From Gammaproteobacteria bacterium (GTDB lineage Bacteria > Pseudomonadota > Gammaproteobacteria > Competibacterales > Competibacteraceae), in contig JACKNF010000001.1 in NCBI GenBank assembly GCA_024234995.1, positions 186,001 through 250,000 on the forward strand: a DNA stretch of 64,000 bases, in the 5' to 3' direction. The notes under the pieces were generated by a model that saw nothing but the letters and a program-made list of their open reading frames with translations, did not search any database and was not told the origin of the DNA. Positions 8,063-16,138 of this stretch are shown here, piece after piece; positions within the stretch are counted from its first letter, which is position 1, and every line of letters starts with the position of its first letter. Position numbers and translations under genes: made by a program.

Positions 8063-8851
8063 ATGAATGCCGCTATTGATGCGCCCCCTCTTGCCAAAGT
8101 CGGCGGTCAACCCTGGACCCGGATTCCGCAGGATCTTTACATCCCGCCAGACGCTCTGGAGGTATTCCTGGATACGTTCGAAGGGCCGCTGGACTTGCTG
8201 CTGTACCTGATCCGGCGCCAAAACATCAGTATTCTTGATATCCCTATCGCCGAAATCACCCGGCAATACATGGAATATCTGACGCTGATGCAGGAATTGC
8301 AGCTGGAACTGGCAGCGGAATATTTACTGATGGCAGCCTGGCTGGCCGAGATCAAATCGCGCCTGTTATTGCCGCGCCCGGCGCAAGCCGAAGCCGAGGA
8401 ACTGGATCCGCGCGCCGAACTGGTGCGCCGCCTCCAGGAATACGAGCGCTTCCAGCAAGCTGCGTTGACGATGGACGCCTTGCCACGTCTGGAACGTGAT
8501 GTGTTTACCGCCAGCGCCGCGCCGCCTGAACGGCAACTTCAACGTGAGCCGCCGCCGGTCAGTCTGGCGGATTTGCTGAGTGCCTTGCGCGATGTCATGG
8601 CTCGCGCCGAATTGTTCGGCCGCCACCATATCCAGCAGGAAGCCCTGTCGGTGCGCGAACGGATGAGCGGGGTCTTGGAAAGTCTGGATACCTTACATTT
8701 TACCCCTTTCACCGCGCTATTTTACCCCGAAGAAGGACGGCGCGGCGTGGTGGTGACTTTTATGGCGATTCTGGAATTGCTGCGTGAAGCGTTGCTTGAA
8801 CTGGTCCAGATCGAACCGTTTGCGCCTATCCATTTGCGCCGGCGCATGTGA
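8063..8851 (+). CDS. scpA: Segregation and condensation protein A
   Basis: 262 aa kleisin subunit of the SMC-ScpAB condensin, which compacts and segregates the chromosome. The N-terminal SMC-binding helical region is seen in FLDTFEGPLDLLLYLIRRQNISILDIPIAEITRQYMEYL (about residues 31-68), the family signature. The middle part is charged and Pro-rich. The C-terminal winged-helix that binds the SMC head is FTALFYPEEGRRGVVVTFMAILELLREALLELVQ. It is followed 3 bases later by scpB and then rluB, the standard order in proteobacteria with SMC-ScpAB (rather than MukBEF). No smc gene is in this window. Confidence 0.95.
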   Translation: MNAAIDAPPLAKVGGQPWTRIPQDLYIPPDALEVFLDTFEGPLDLLLYLIRRQNISILDIPIAEITRQYMEYLTLMQELQLELAAEYLLMAAWLAEIKSRLLLPRPAQAEAEELDPRAELVRRLQEYERFQQAALTMDALPRLERDVFTASAAPPERQLQREPPPVSLADLLSALRDVMARAELFGRHHIQQEALSVRERMSGVLESLDTLHFTPFTALFYPEEGRRGVVVTFMAILELLREALLELVQIEPFAPIHLRRRM

Positions 8852-8854
8852 ACG

Positions 8855-9451
8855 ATGGCTATACCGGAACTCAAAATGATTTTGGAAGCGGTCTTGCTGG
8901 CCGCTGGTGAGCCTTTGTCACTAGAACGGCTCCTCGATATCTTTCCTGAAACTGAGCGGCCCGAACGTGATGCGTTGCGCAAGGCGCTGCTGGAATTGAT
9001 GAATAGCTATGCCGGTCGCGGTATGGAGCTGATCGAAGTCGCGAACGGCTTCCGCCTGCAAGTGCCTCAGACCTTCTCTCCTTGGGTGTCGCGGCTGTGG
9101 GAAGAGCGGACCGCTCACTATTCGCGGGCGCTGCTGGAAACTTTGGCACTGATCGCTTACCGTCAGCCGGTCACCCGCGGCGAGATTGAAGAAGTCCGCG
9201 GTGTCAGTCTCAGCAGCAGTATCATGAAGACCCTGCAGGAACGCGGCTGGATCAAGGTGATCGGTCACCGTGAAGTGCCTGGCCGCCCGGCCCTCTATGC
9301 GACGACCCGTGTTTTCCTGGACTACTTTAACCTTAAGAGCCTGAGTGAACTGCCACCACTGGCCGCGCCGCGCGATCTGGACGCTATCGGTGCTGCGCTC
9401 GATCAACGCGCTATTCAGGCTCAGCCTCAAACGGAATTTCTCGATGTCTGA
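8855..9451 (+). CDS. scpB: Segregation and condensation protein B
   Basis: 198 aa, two winged-helix domains: MAIPELKMILEAVLLAAGEPLS at the start, and LLETLALIAYRQPVTRGEIEEVRGV in the second domain, followed by GWIKVIGHREVPGRPALYATT, the ScpB signature. It dimerises and binds ScpA within the SMC complex. It starts 3 bases after scpA, and its last codons overlap the rluB start at 9444, so scpA, scpB and rluB are one operon. Typical length, intact. Confidence 0.95.
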   Translation: MAIPELKMILEAVLLAAGEPLSLERLLDIFPETERPERDALRKALLELMNSYAGRGMELIEVANGFRLQVPQTFSPWVSRLWEERTAHYSRALLETLALIAYRQPVTRGEIEEVRGVSLSSSIMKTLQERGWIKVIGHREVPGRPALYATTRVFLDYFNLKSLSELPPLAAPRDLDAIGAALDQRAIQAQPQTEFLDV

Positions 9452-10340
9452 ACGTTTGCAAAAATTTCTGGCCCGGGTCGGTTTCGGCTCCCGGCGTCAA
9501 ATCGAAGACTGGATTCGCCAGGGCCGCATCACGGTAAACGGTGTGCCTGCGCAACTTGGCTTTCAAGTCAATGGCGCGGAACGCATCGCTATCGATGGCC
9601 GGTTAGTGCAGGTCCGGGCCTTCGGCCAGCGGCGGCGGGTACTGGCTTATTACAAGCCGGTCGGCGAGGTGACCAGCCGCCGCGATGATGCTGAGCGGCC
9701 TACAGTGTTTGAAAAGCTTCCCCGGTTAAGTGACGGGCGCTGGGTCGCAGTTGGCCGGCTGGATCTCAACACCCAGGGCCTGCTGCTGCTGACCAATGAC
9801 GGTGAATTGGCCAATCGCTTGATGCATCCTTCTTCACAGATTGAGCGCGAGTATGCCGTGCGCATTCTGGGCGAGGTCACACCGGCTATGCTGCAACAGC
9901 TGCGGCAAGGCGTTGCGCTGGAGGACGGCACCGCGCATTTTGACGAGATTATCGAGGCGGGTGGTGAGGGTGCAAATCATTGGTATCACGTCATTTTGCG
10001 CGAAGGCCGCAATCGTGAGGTGCGCCGGTTATGGGAATCCCAGGGTGTTGCCGTTAGCCGGCTGATCCGGGTGCGCTACGGGCCGGTAGCTTTGCGGCGG
10101 GGCCTGCATCCGGGGCGTTGGGACGAATTGGATGAGGCACAGATGAATGAATTGTTGCAGGCGGCCGGATTGCCGCCGAAACACACGTCTCCACGGCCAC
10201 CCAGCCATTCACGCCGTTCGGAGGCGCATGCGCCACGCGGCCCTTGGCCTTCTTCCCCCCGGCAAGGAGCAGGGTCTGGAACAACGCGAGGGAAGGGCCG
10301 AGGGCCTTTCAATCCTGCGCGTGGAAGACCTGCCCGGTAA
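9444..10340 (+). CDS. rluB: 23S rRNA pseudouridine(2605) synthase
   Basis: 298 aa. An S4 RNA-binding domain at the N-terminus (MSERLQKFLARVGFGSRRQIEDWI) precedes the RsuA/RluB-type synthase domain. The catalytic Asp lies in VGRLDLNTQGLLLLTNDG; the supporting motifs REYAVRI and EGRNREVRRLWES are present. It converts U2605 of 23S rRNA to pseudouridine. I chose the ATG at 9444 because S4 begins there; a longer frame from 9345 would lie inside scpB. The C-terminal tail of about 45 residues is basic and rich in Pro, Ser and Gly, typical of RluB extensions. Its 3' end overlaps the convergent yciK gene by 32 bases. Confidence 0.92.
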   Translation: MSERLQKFLARVGFGSRRQIEDWIRQGRITVNGVPAQLGFQVNGAERIAIDGRLVQVRAFGQRRRVLAYYKPVGEVTSRRDDAERPTVFEKLPRLSDGRWVAVGRLDLNTQGLLLLTNDGELANRLMHPSSQIEREYAVRILGEVTPAMLQQLRQGVALEDGTAHFDEIIEAGGEGANHWYHVILREGRNREVRRLWESQGVAVSRLIRVRYGPVALRRGLHPGRWDELDEAQMNELLQAAGLPPKHTSPRPPSHSRRSEAHAPRGPWPSSPRQGAGSGTTRGKGRGPFNPARGRPAR

Positions 10341-11052
10341 TGCCCTTGCTGTCTGGACCCAGCAGGTAAAGGTAAGCATCCATCACCGCGTCCGGTGTGG
10401 GCCATTGCTCTGGCTCACGGCCTGGATAGATCTTCAAGGTCATTGGTGTGCGCACCCGGCCTGGATCGATGCTGTTGACGCGAATCGGGGTGTTGGTTTC
10501 CAGTTCGCTGGCCAGTATTTTCATTAGAGTCTGCGCACCGCCTTTGGCAACTGCGTAAGCACCCCAGTAGGCTTGCCCCTTCTCACTGACTTGATCGGCG
10601 GTGAAGACGATTGAGGCGTCAGTGGAACGGTTTAGCAGGCCTAGTAACGCCTGAGTCAGCAAAAAGGGTGCGTTGAGGTTAACTTGCAGGACGCGGTACC
10701 AAAGTTCGATATCGTAATTAGCGATAGGTGTCAATCCTTCGAACAAGGCCGCGTTATGCAGCAATCCGTCCAGGCGGCCAAATTCAGTGTCTAGCACCTG
10801 CGCCAAATCGGCGTAGTCTTTGGGTGTTGCTCCTTCCAGATTCATGGGATAAATGGCTGGTTGGGGAGCACCTGCCTGTTCTAAGCTATCATAGACTTGT
10901 TCCAGCTTGCGGATAGTGCGTCCAAGAAGAATCACGGTTGCTCCGTGCATGCCTAGCCGGTGCGCGACCGTTCGGCCGATGCCGTCTCCAGCGCCAGTCA
11001 CCAGAATCACTCGATCTTTCAACAAATCAGGGGCGGGGTGATAATCCTTCAT
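10309..11052 (-). CDS. yciK: Short-chain dehydrogenase YciK
   Basis: 247 aa NAD(P)-dependent short-chain dehydrogenase/reductase. The nucleotide-binding TGAGDGIG lies near residues 19-26, LHNAALF replaces the usual NNAG, and the active-site Tyr-x3-Lys is in GAYAVAKGG. The N-terminus (YHPAPDLLKDRVILVTGAG) and the C-terminal GPDSKGITGQ fit the YciK group; YciK lies beside rluB in many gammaproteobacteria, as here. The substrate is not known for the family. The gene converges on rluB with a short 3' overlap. About 40 bases separate its start from the stop of the squalene-synthase-like gene upstream, so co-transcription is possible. Confidence 0.9.
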   Translation of the reverse strand: MKDYHPAPDLLKDRVILVTGAGDGIGRTVAHRLGMHGATVILLGRTIRKLEQVYDSLEQAGAPQPAIYPMNLEGATPKDYADLAQVLDTEFGRLDGLLHNAALFEGLTPIANYDIELWYRVLQVNLNAPFLLTQALLGLLNRSTDASIVFTADQVSEKGQAYWGAYAVAKGGAQTLMKILASELETNTPIRVNSIDPGRVRTPMTLKIYPGREPEQWPTPDAVMDAYLYLLGPDSKGITGQVFHAQD

Positions 11053-11091
11053 GGCAGTATCCTATCCGGAAGAAATTGATTAACTGGCAGT

Positions 11092-11961
11092 TTATACCAA
11101 AGACATCCTTCGCCGGTAGCGCCGTTGTTCGCGGCCACGCAACCGCCAAGCCATCCAAAGTTTACGCAAGGGAGTTAGATGGGTTTGCTGCTCCAGTAGC
11201 CGGTAACCTTCCTCGGCAATTTCCGCCAGCAGGGACATCGTCAGTTCCAGGCGGATCAGCAGATGACATTGGGTATGACGGTCAGCCTCAGGTAGCGCAT
11301 CCAATGCGCGATGATAGTACTCGTGAATGCGCTCGGCCTGGAAAGCAAATAATTGCCGGACCCGATCGGTGGTTTGCGCCGCCAACAGATCGCCTGGACC
11401 GACGCCGAAGCGTTGCATTTCATCCTCAGGCAAGTAGAAATGGCCTTGCTGCGTATGGCAGCGTGACTCGTACAGCAACTCAAACAACTGTAATAATGCG
11501 CCCGCTTCGTGGGCAAAACGCGGCGTGGCGCGCCGATCCTGGTAACCGGTGATTTCCGCCATCAGTAGAGCGGGGATGCTGCCATGCCGATGGAGATACA
11601 AGGTTAGCTCGGTGAAACTTGGATAAGCATCATAGTCGATATCCATTGCGACCCCATCCAGAATTTCCCGGAAATACTCTTCAGGCAAATTAAAAGTAGC
11701 CAGTCTGGGATGCAGCGCGCAAGTGATTGGATGTTGCGGGTTGTCTGCGAATAACCGGCCAATCTCAGCGCGCCACCAGTCCAATTTGACTCGGGCGACA
11801 CTGGAATCGCGACACTCTTCGGGAATTTGAGTGACTTCCAAATAAAAAGCGTGGACCGCGACCAAAGTTTGACGCTGCACGAGAGGCAAGCCAAGCAGGC
11901 TGTAGCGGAAATCCTTGCTGCCCCGGACTGCCAAATCATGACAATAGTCATCTGCAATCAT
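11092..11961 (-). CDS. Squalene/phytoene synthase-like protein lacking the catalytic Asp motifs
   Basis: 289 aa, all-helical squalene/phytoene synthase fold: DFRYSLLGLP near 17-26, VARVKLDWWRAEI near 55-67, MDIDYDAYPSFTEL near 106-119, GHFYLPEDEMQRFGV near 173-187. The two Mg-binding Asp-rich motifs are missing. Residues 42-49 read EVTQIPEE where the family has a DDxxDE-type motif, and residues 162-170 read LLYESRCHT where the family has a DVxED-type motif. It is therefore unlikely to condense prenyl diphosphates. Non-enzymatic relatives exist (for example human NDUFAF6, a complex I assembly factor). No carotenoid or hopanoid genes are nearby. Domain recognition is secure; the function is open. 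Confidence 0.82.
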   Translation of the reverse strand: MIADDYCHDLAVRGSKDFRYSLLGLPLVQRQTLVAVHAFYLEVTQIPEECRDSSVARVKLDWWRAEIGRLFADNPQHPITCALHPRLATFNLPEEYFREILDGVAMDIDYDAYPSFTELTLYLHRHGSIPALLMAEITGYQDRRATPRFAHEAGALLQLFELLYESRCHTQQGHFYLPEDEMQRFGVGPGDLLAAQTTDRVRQLFAFQAERIHEYYHRALDALPEADRHTQCHLLIRLELTMSLLAEIAEEGYRLLEQQTHLTPLRKLWMAWRLRGREQRRYRRRMSLV

Positions 11962-12087
11962 GGTCAGAATCCTTGGATGGAAGATGAGTCATTATATTAA
12001 CGTATATCGGCACGTATTATGCTTATTTTTAAGTCAGAAAACCGGAAACAAACGTCTGGTTTTCTCCAAGAAAGCTGGAGGTACACT

Positions 12088-12267
12088 ATGATGACCATTC
12101 GCGATATCGAGAAGTTGCCGAGAGGTGAGCGTGCAGTCACGCGCGCATCCTATCAGTACTACCGTGCGTTGTTGCATGGCGCATCTGAAGGGACACGCCA
12201 GAATCTGAGACGCCAATGGCTGGTTGAGATCCAACGCCGCTGGCCGGATATCTGGAAAAATGATTAA
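12088..12267 (+). CDS. Small hypothetical protein, 59 aa
   Basis: Starts MMTIRDIEKLPRGERA and is basic with several Trp and Arg (RRQWLVEIQRRWPDIW). I chose the ATG at 12088 because a GGAGG ribosome-binding site (12077-12081) lies 6 bases upstream; the frame could be extended to 12019 but without such a signal. No membrane segment, no recognised domain. It stands alone between the squalene-synthase-like gene (divergent) and the DUF4124 gene (convergent). The strong ribosome-binding site and even codon use argue that it is real. Confidence 0.6.
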   Translation: MMTIRDIEKLPRGERAVTRASYQYYRALLHGASEGTRQNLRRQWLVEIQRRWPDIWKND

Positions 12268-12308
12268 GTCCGGATTTTCATGAAATACTGTCGCGGCAGG
12301 TGTTGCCA

Positions 12309-12719
12309 TTAACGCCGTTGCCATTTCTGCAATAACTGCTTCTCTCCCTCACGCAATTGACTAGCGTGAATGGTCGATAGTGAACCATCGTCCTCCTTAA
12401 GTTCCTTGGCGGCAACATGGGGTGGCGGGTGAGCGCCATATTGAACGTTGCCTTCAGCATCGGTCCAGGTATAGATACGGCCGCTGGGTTGCACAGAAAT
12501 TGAGGTGGCCTCCTGTCCTTCAGGCGGACGGTTACCGTAATGGACCCGTCCAGCGGCATCTTTCCAAGTGAAAGCTTCGCCGTCCGCCAGCGCATACCTG
12601 CCCGGCAATATCACCAGCAGTAAACACAGCAATTTTGACCACCATCCCCTAGCAGGGTGGCTGTCTTGTGATCGTGGAAACGGCTTCTTCAGCTTGGGTA
12701 AAGCGTTTCGGTTATTCAT
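12309..12719 (-). CDS. DUF4124 domain-containing exported protein
   Basis: 136 aa. After a basic N-terminus a hydrophobic stretch (WWSKLLCLLLVILPGRYALA) ends at a likely signal cleavage site before DGEAF. Two DUF4124-type motifs follow: FTWKDAAGRVHYGNRPP (about 50-66) and YTWTDAEGNVQYGAHPP (about 83-99). The domain is a small periplasmic or envelope module of unknown function that is very common in gammaproteobacteria. It converges on the 59-aa gene with a 41-base gap. A tandem pair of the motif is less usual than a single copy. Confidence 0.82.
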   Translation of the reverse strand: MNNRNALPKLKKPFPRSQDSHPARGWWSKLLCLLLVILPGRYALADGEAFTWKDAAGRVHYGNRPPEGQEATSISVQPSGRIYTWTDAEGNVQYGAHPPPHVAAKELKEDDGSLSTIHASQLREGEKQLLQKWQRR

Positions 12720-12842
12720 GACGCGGTTACCTGACTAATGCCCTGCTATGGATATAGTTAAGCCTAATTCCAGTATCTGCGCACTAAGTTTCGCATGGAC
12801 CCTATTCAGGCCTTCATGGCCATTTTCTGATTTCAATAGCCG

Positions 12843-12869
12843 TAAAGATTTTTCCACCATAGCCGATAC
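12843..12869 (+). promoter_or_regulatory. Sigma-28 (FliA) type promoter
   Basis: TAAAGATT (12843-12850), 11 bases, GCCGATAC (12862-12869). The FliA consensus is TAAAGTTT-N11-GCCGATAA, so there are 7 of 8 matches in each box and exact spacing. It lies 76 bases before the ATG at 12945 and points at it. This places the downstream gene in the late flagellar/chemotaxis regulon. Confidence 0.7.
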
Positions 12870-12944
12870 CCTAACTAGATTGTGCTTACCGTTGCCCGTC
12901 CTGCTATTGCCCTGCCGGCGGGAGCCGATTAAGAGGTATCCGCC

Positions 12945-14027
12945 ATGAAAATAGACAGTTCGAGCATTCAATTAGCCAGCCAGCATGCGGCTGTCACCCA
13001 GCGCGAAGTCAAGGAATCGCTGCGGATGTGGGTTGGCGATCGCCGCCCGGATTTCGAAGGCAGGAACCAACCCGGTTTATCGGGGCGCGTGCGCTCGGAT
13101 GCTGTGGATCTTTCTCAGGCAGCCCGCGAAGCTCAACCCAGTAAGGAACTGGCACCGGACGATACCGGGTTGCTGCCGGAGGATGAACTCAAGCTGGGGG
13201 TTTTGCTGCGCATGATCGAAGCACTGACAGGCAAGAAAATCAAGCTGGTTTCTCCCAAGGAATTACGTGAGGCAATGGGCAAAATCCAGGAGCAGACCCA
13301 GGAAACCGCTCCGTCTTTGCAGAAGGCGCAACCACAGCCGCAAGCTTCGGAACGGGCGGGCTTCGGCATTGAGTATGACTACTATGAGCGTCATTACGAA
13401 GCTGAGAAAACGACGTTTTCCGCGGATGGGATCATCAAGACTCAGGATGGCAAGGAGATCGCTTTTGCCATCGATCTAAGTATGAGCCGGCAATTCCTTC
13501 AGGAGCAAAGTGTCAGTCTACGTGCCGGCGATGCAAAGCTTAAAGATCCGCTGGTGCTTAATTTTGGTGGTAATGCAGCGGAACTAACGACCCAGCGTTT
13601 CAATTTTGATATCGATTCCGATGGCCGGCAGGATCAAATTGCCTTTGTTGGTCCGAACAGCGGTTTTCTCGCATTGGATCGCAATAACGATGGGACTATC
13701 AACGATGGCCGGGAACTGTTCGGACCCGCTACTGGACAAGGTTTTTCTGAACTTGCTCAATATGATGAGGATGGCAATCAGTGGATCGACGAGAACGATT
13801 CCATCTACCAGAATCTACGCATCTGGTCGAAGGACGCTGAAGGGCATGATCAGCTGGTTGGACTGGGTCAGCGCGGGGTCGGTGCTATTTACTTGGGCCA
13901 TGTCACTACGCCGTTCGCACTCAAGGATGATCAAAATGCTCTGTTGGGCCAGATTCGTGAATCTGGCGTTTTTCTTCATGAAAATGGCGTGGCGGGAACT
14001 ATTCAACAAATCGATCTCCGTGTCTGA
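12945..14027 (+). CDS. EF-hand/VCBS-like calcium-binding protein of unknown function
   Basis: 360 aa. The N-terminus is polar (MKIDSSSIQLASQHAAVTQ) and carries VDLSQAAREAQ near residue 57; no signal peptide. The C-terminal half holds acidic loop motifs: DIDSDGRQDQI near 222, LDRNNDGTINDGRELFG near 244-260, YDEDGNQWIDENDS near 272-285. These resemble EF-hand/dockerin calcium loops. Related proteins with this C-terminal block occur in many gammaproteobacteria without a known role. A FliA-type promoter lies upstream and the chemoreceptor gene follows, so a flagellar or surface-motility role is inferred. A serine-rich, signal-less N-terminus would fit export by a non-Sec route, but this is speculation. 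Confidence 0.75.
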   Translation: MKIDSSSIQLASQHAAVTQREVKESLRMWVGDRRPDFEGRNQPGLSGRVRSDAVDLSQAAREAQPSKELAPDDTGLLPEDELKLGVLLRMIEALTGKKIKLVSPKELREAMGKIQEQTQETAPSLQKAQPQPQASERAGFGIEYDYYERHYEAEKTTFSADGIIKTQDGKEIAFAIDLSMSRQFLQEQSVSLRAGDAKLKDPLVLNFGGNAAELTTQRFNFDIDSDGRQDQIAFVGPNSGFLALDRNNDGTINDGRELFGPATGQGFSELAQYDEDGNQWIDENDSIYQNLRIWSKDAEGHDQLVGLGQRGVGAIYLGHVTTPFALKDDQNALLGQIRESGVFLHENGVAGTIQQIDLRV

Positions 14028-15003
14028 GCGCCTGGTTACGCAAATTTTTTCTTCAAAATTTTCTCTTTTACCTTCTTGATTGGTACAACTAGCCCAAAAA
14101 AGTTAATATTTACCCTATACTCCTTTTGAGAGAAGAGGCAATGAGCGTGAAAGACAGTTACCCTAATGCTCGGAAACGGAGTTGTAAATTATGTTTAAAA
14201 ACATAAAGCTAAGAACCCAGCTAAATTTAGGGTTCGCGATCAGCTTTGTGCTGTTAGTCGTCGTGGCGGCGACAGCGGGGTGGGGTCTGCAGAGTGCCTT
14301 GGATGGTTTTACCGAATACCGCTGGTTGGTGCGTGCTTCCAACCGGGTCGCCGATTTTCAGGATGAGATACTGAGCGTGCGTTTTGCGGTTCAGAATTTC
14401 ATTATCAATGGTGATGATCAATCAGTGCAAGCCTATCATCAGCGCTTCGATAAGATGGAAGCTACGCTGAAGGATCTCAAAAAAGACGCAAGCCATCCGG
14501 AACGAGCCAAGCAGGTAGCGCTGGTCGAAACGCAGTCCCAGCAATACAACCAGGCTTTTGACCAGACAGTAGCCGCAAGGGCGCGGCAGAATGAATTGAT
14601 CTCACAATTGAGGATTTCGGGTGCTGAAGCACTCAATACGCTGATTGGCTTGAGCAGCCAGGCTGGTATTGATCAAAACACAGTGGTGCTGGAACACACC
14701 GGCGTATTGATGGCTGAGTTTCTGAAAGCACGGATTGTTGTGCTGAATTACCTTCTCTCCCACCAGCTTGAGCATTTCGAGCAGGCCCAGGAAGCGATGG
14801 CTGATAAAGTTAACAAGGAAAGAGAGAAGCTGATCGAGGGTGCCCAAGGTGCCTATCAGAGCCAACTGGAGATATTTACTAAAGCCCATGAAACCTATAT
14901 TGCGCTGTTGCCGGCGTTGCGGGAAGCCATCGAAAAAGGCGATGGCTTGGTTAAGAACACCCTAAGGCGGACCGGGCTGGAAATTGCCAAAGTCACTGAA
15001 GAA

Positions 15004-15008
15004 GTCAA
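15004..15008. repeat. Left 5-bp target-site duplication of the IS (GTCAA)
   Basis: GTCAA lies directly before the IS left end at 15009; the identical GTCAA follows the right end at 16134-16138. Confidence 0.85.
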
Positions 15009-16133
15009 TAGGACTTACGCATTGACAGGAGGTTGGAATTGTGGGTTGAGGTGTCCCAAGTTAGGGGCGAAGGCTTGAATAAACGTGGCAATCACCTCAT
15101 TAAACAACTCACGCTGCAAACGATAACAATTACGAATCACGTCGGTAGCCTGTAGTCGTTGCAATTGGACATAGCCACAGATCGCCGCAAAGAGATGATT
15201 GCGAATGGCGGTGGGTTGTCGGACCTGAAAATGCTCGATGTGGCACACTTGTTTGAGCGTCCGATGATACTGCTCGATTTGCCAGTGTTGGTCGTGGAGC
15301 TTGAGGAAAGCAGGACGATCAAAAGCGACCCAATCCTCGTCGTTCGGCTGATACAAGGCATAATGGTGTGGTTGGTTTTTCAACCACTCCCGAAACACTT
15401 TGACCGTACCGAATCCCCGGAGGTACACGAGCGAGCCGTCTTCGGGAATCGCCAGTTGTTGTACCTGGAGCCATTGGCCTTTTTCCACAGAAACCCGACG
15501 GTTGCTTTCCAGCGCAAAGAGAAATCCCCGATGATGGTTTTTAATCATCTTGAGATTTGCTGCGCTACTATACCAACTATCGCCGGTGACAAAGGCTGGC
15601 TGGAGTCCCCAAGCCAACACTTCCGCGAGCATCTCCTGAAAATAATCGTTTTTGGTCTTGTTCGCGGCTTTATCGTAAATGCGGTAATCGAGCGGTTGAT
15701 GGTGACCGTGCGGATCGGTGTAATACAACGTGATCAGATTGATCCCTTTCACCACGCCATGATGTTTTCCCGACCAGAAATGCCCAACAAAGGCCATCAA
15801 TTGGCTGTACGGTTTATCCAAGACACTGTCGTCGACACTGATCGTGCCACCCTTCAAATTCAAGCCGGAGCAGGCTTCCTCGAACAAATCGCGGGGGGTG
15901 TAGTCTTCGCGGAGCAAAAACCGGTTGACGCTATCATGGCTGATCTCCATGATCTCTGCCAAGCGATTCCCCGTTGGCGAATGCGGCTCACCCAACAAAA
16001 AAGAAACATACATCGCCAAAGTGCAACGCGCTGTCGATGGGCGACTGATGACTCTCATCAACCGAAAACCTTCGTGGACCGAGTTCGTCTTTACCGACCA
16101 CATCATACGATGCTTGTCAATGCGTAAGCTCTA
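15009..16133. mobile_element. Insertion sequence, 1125 bp, with 19-bp inverted ends
   Basis: Left end TAGGACTTACGCATTGACA (15009-15027). The right end read inwards is TAGAGCTTACGCATTGACA (16133-16115): 17 of 19 bases match. It is flanked by GTCAA direct repeats, so the insertion is a complete, simple transposition event. It carries one transposase gene on the minus strand; that gene's stop codon lies inside the left inverted repeat. Precise 5-bp duplication and a perfect transposase frame suggest recent arrival. No passenger genes. Confidence 0.92.
15015..16106 (-). CDS. DDE transposase of the IS (IS4/IS701-like)
   Basis: 363 aa. A likely RNase H-fold DDE triad is Asp92 (in SVDDSVLDK), Asp176 (in VTGDSWYS) and Glu278 (in HWQIEQYHRTLKQ). 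The N-terminal 80 residues probably bind the inverted repeats. The pattern D-D-E with a beta-strand insertion before Glu and the W.IE..HR.LKQ block is that of the IS4/IS701 superfamily, but I cannot name the exact IS family; 19-bp ends and a 5-bp duplication should be compared with reference elements. It fills almost the whole element. The frame is intact, so the element may be active. It runs opposite to the chemoreceptor gene it interrupts. Confidence 0.88.
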   Translation of the reverse strand: MMWSVKTNSVHEGFRLMRVISRPSTARCTLAMYVSFLLGEPHSPTGNRLAEIMEISHDSVNRFLLREDYTPRDLFEEACSGLNLKGGTISVDDSVLDKPYSQLMAFVGHFWSGKHHGVVKGINLITLYYTDPHGHHQPLDYRIYDKAANKTKNDYFQEMLAEVLAWGLQPAFVTGDSWYSSAANLKMIKNHHRGFLFALESNRRVSVEKGQWLQVQQLAIPEDGSLVYLRGFGTVKVFREWLKNQPHHYALYQPNDEDWVAFDRPAFLKLHDQHWQIEQYHRTLKQVCHIEHFQVRQPTAIRNHLFAAICGYVQLQRLQATDVIRNCYRLQRELFNEVIATFIQAFAPNLGHLNPQFQPPVNA

Positions 16134-16138
16134 GTCAA
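16134..16138. repeat. Right 5-bp target-site duplication of the IS (GTCAA)
   Basis: Second copy of GTCAA directly after the IS right end; it matches 15004-15008. Confidence 0.85.

Noticed and set aside
12735..12971. 78-codon minus-strand ORF upstream of the EF-hand-like gene
   Set aside because: It covers the FliA-type promoter and overlaps the start of the plus-strand gene; no ribosome-binding site or recognisable protein.
15159..16127. 322-codon ORF antisense to the transposase
   Set aside because: Reads against the IS transposase, whose DDE motifs fix the true strand.
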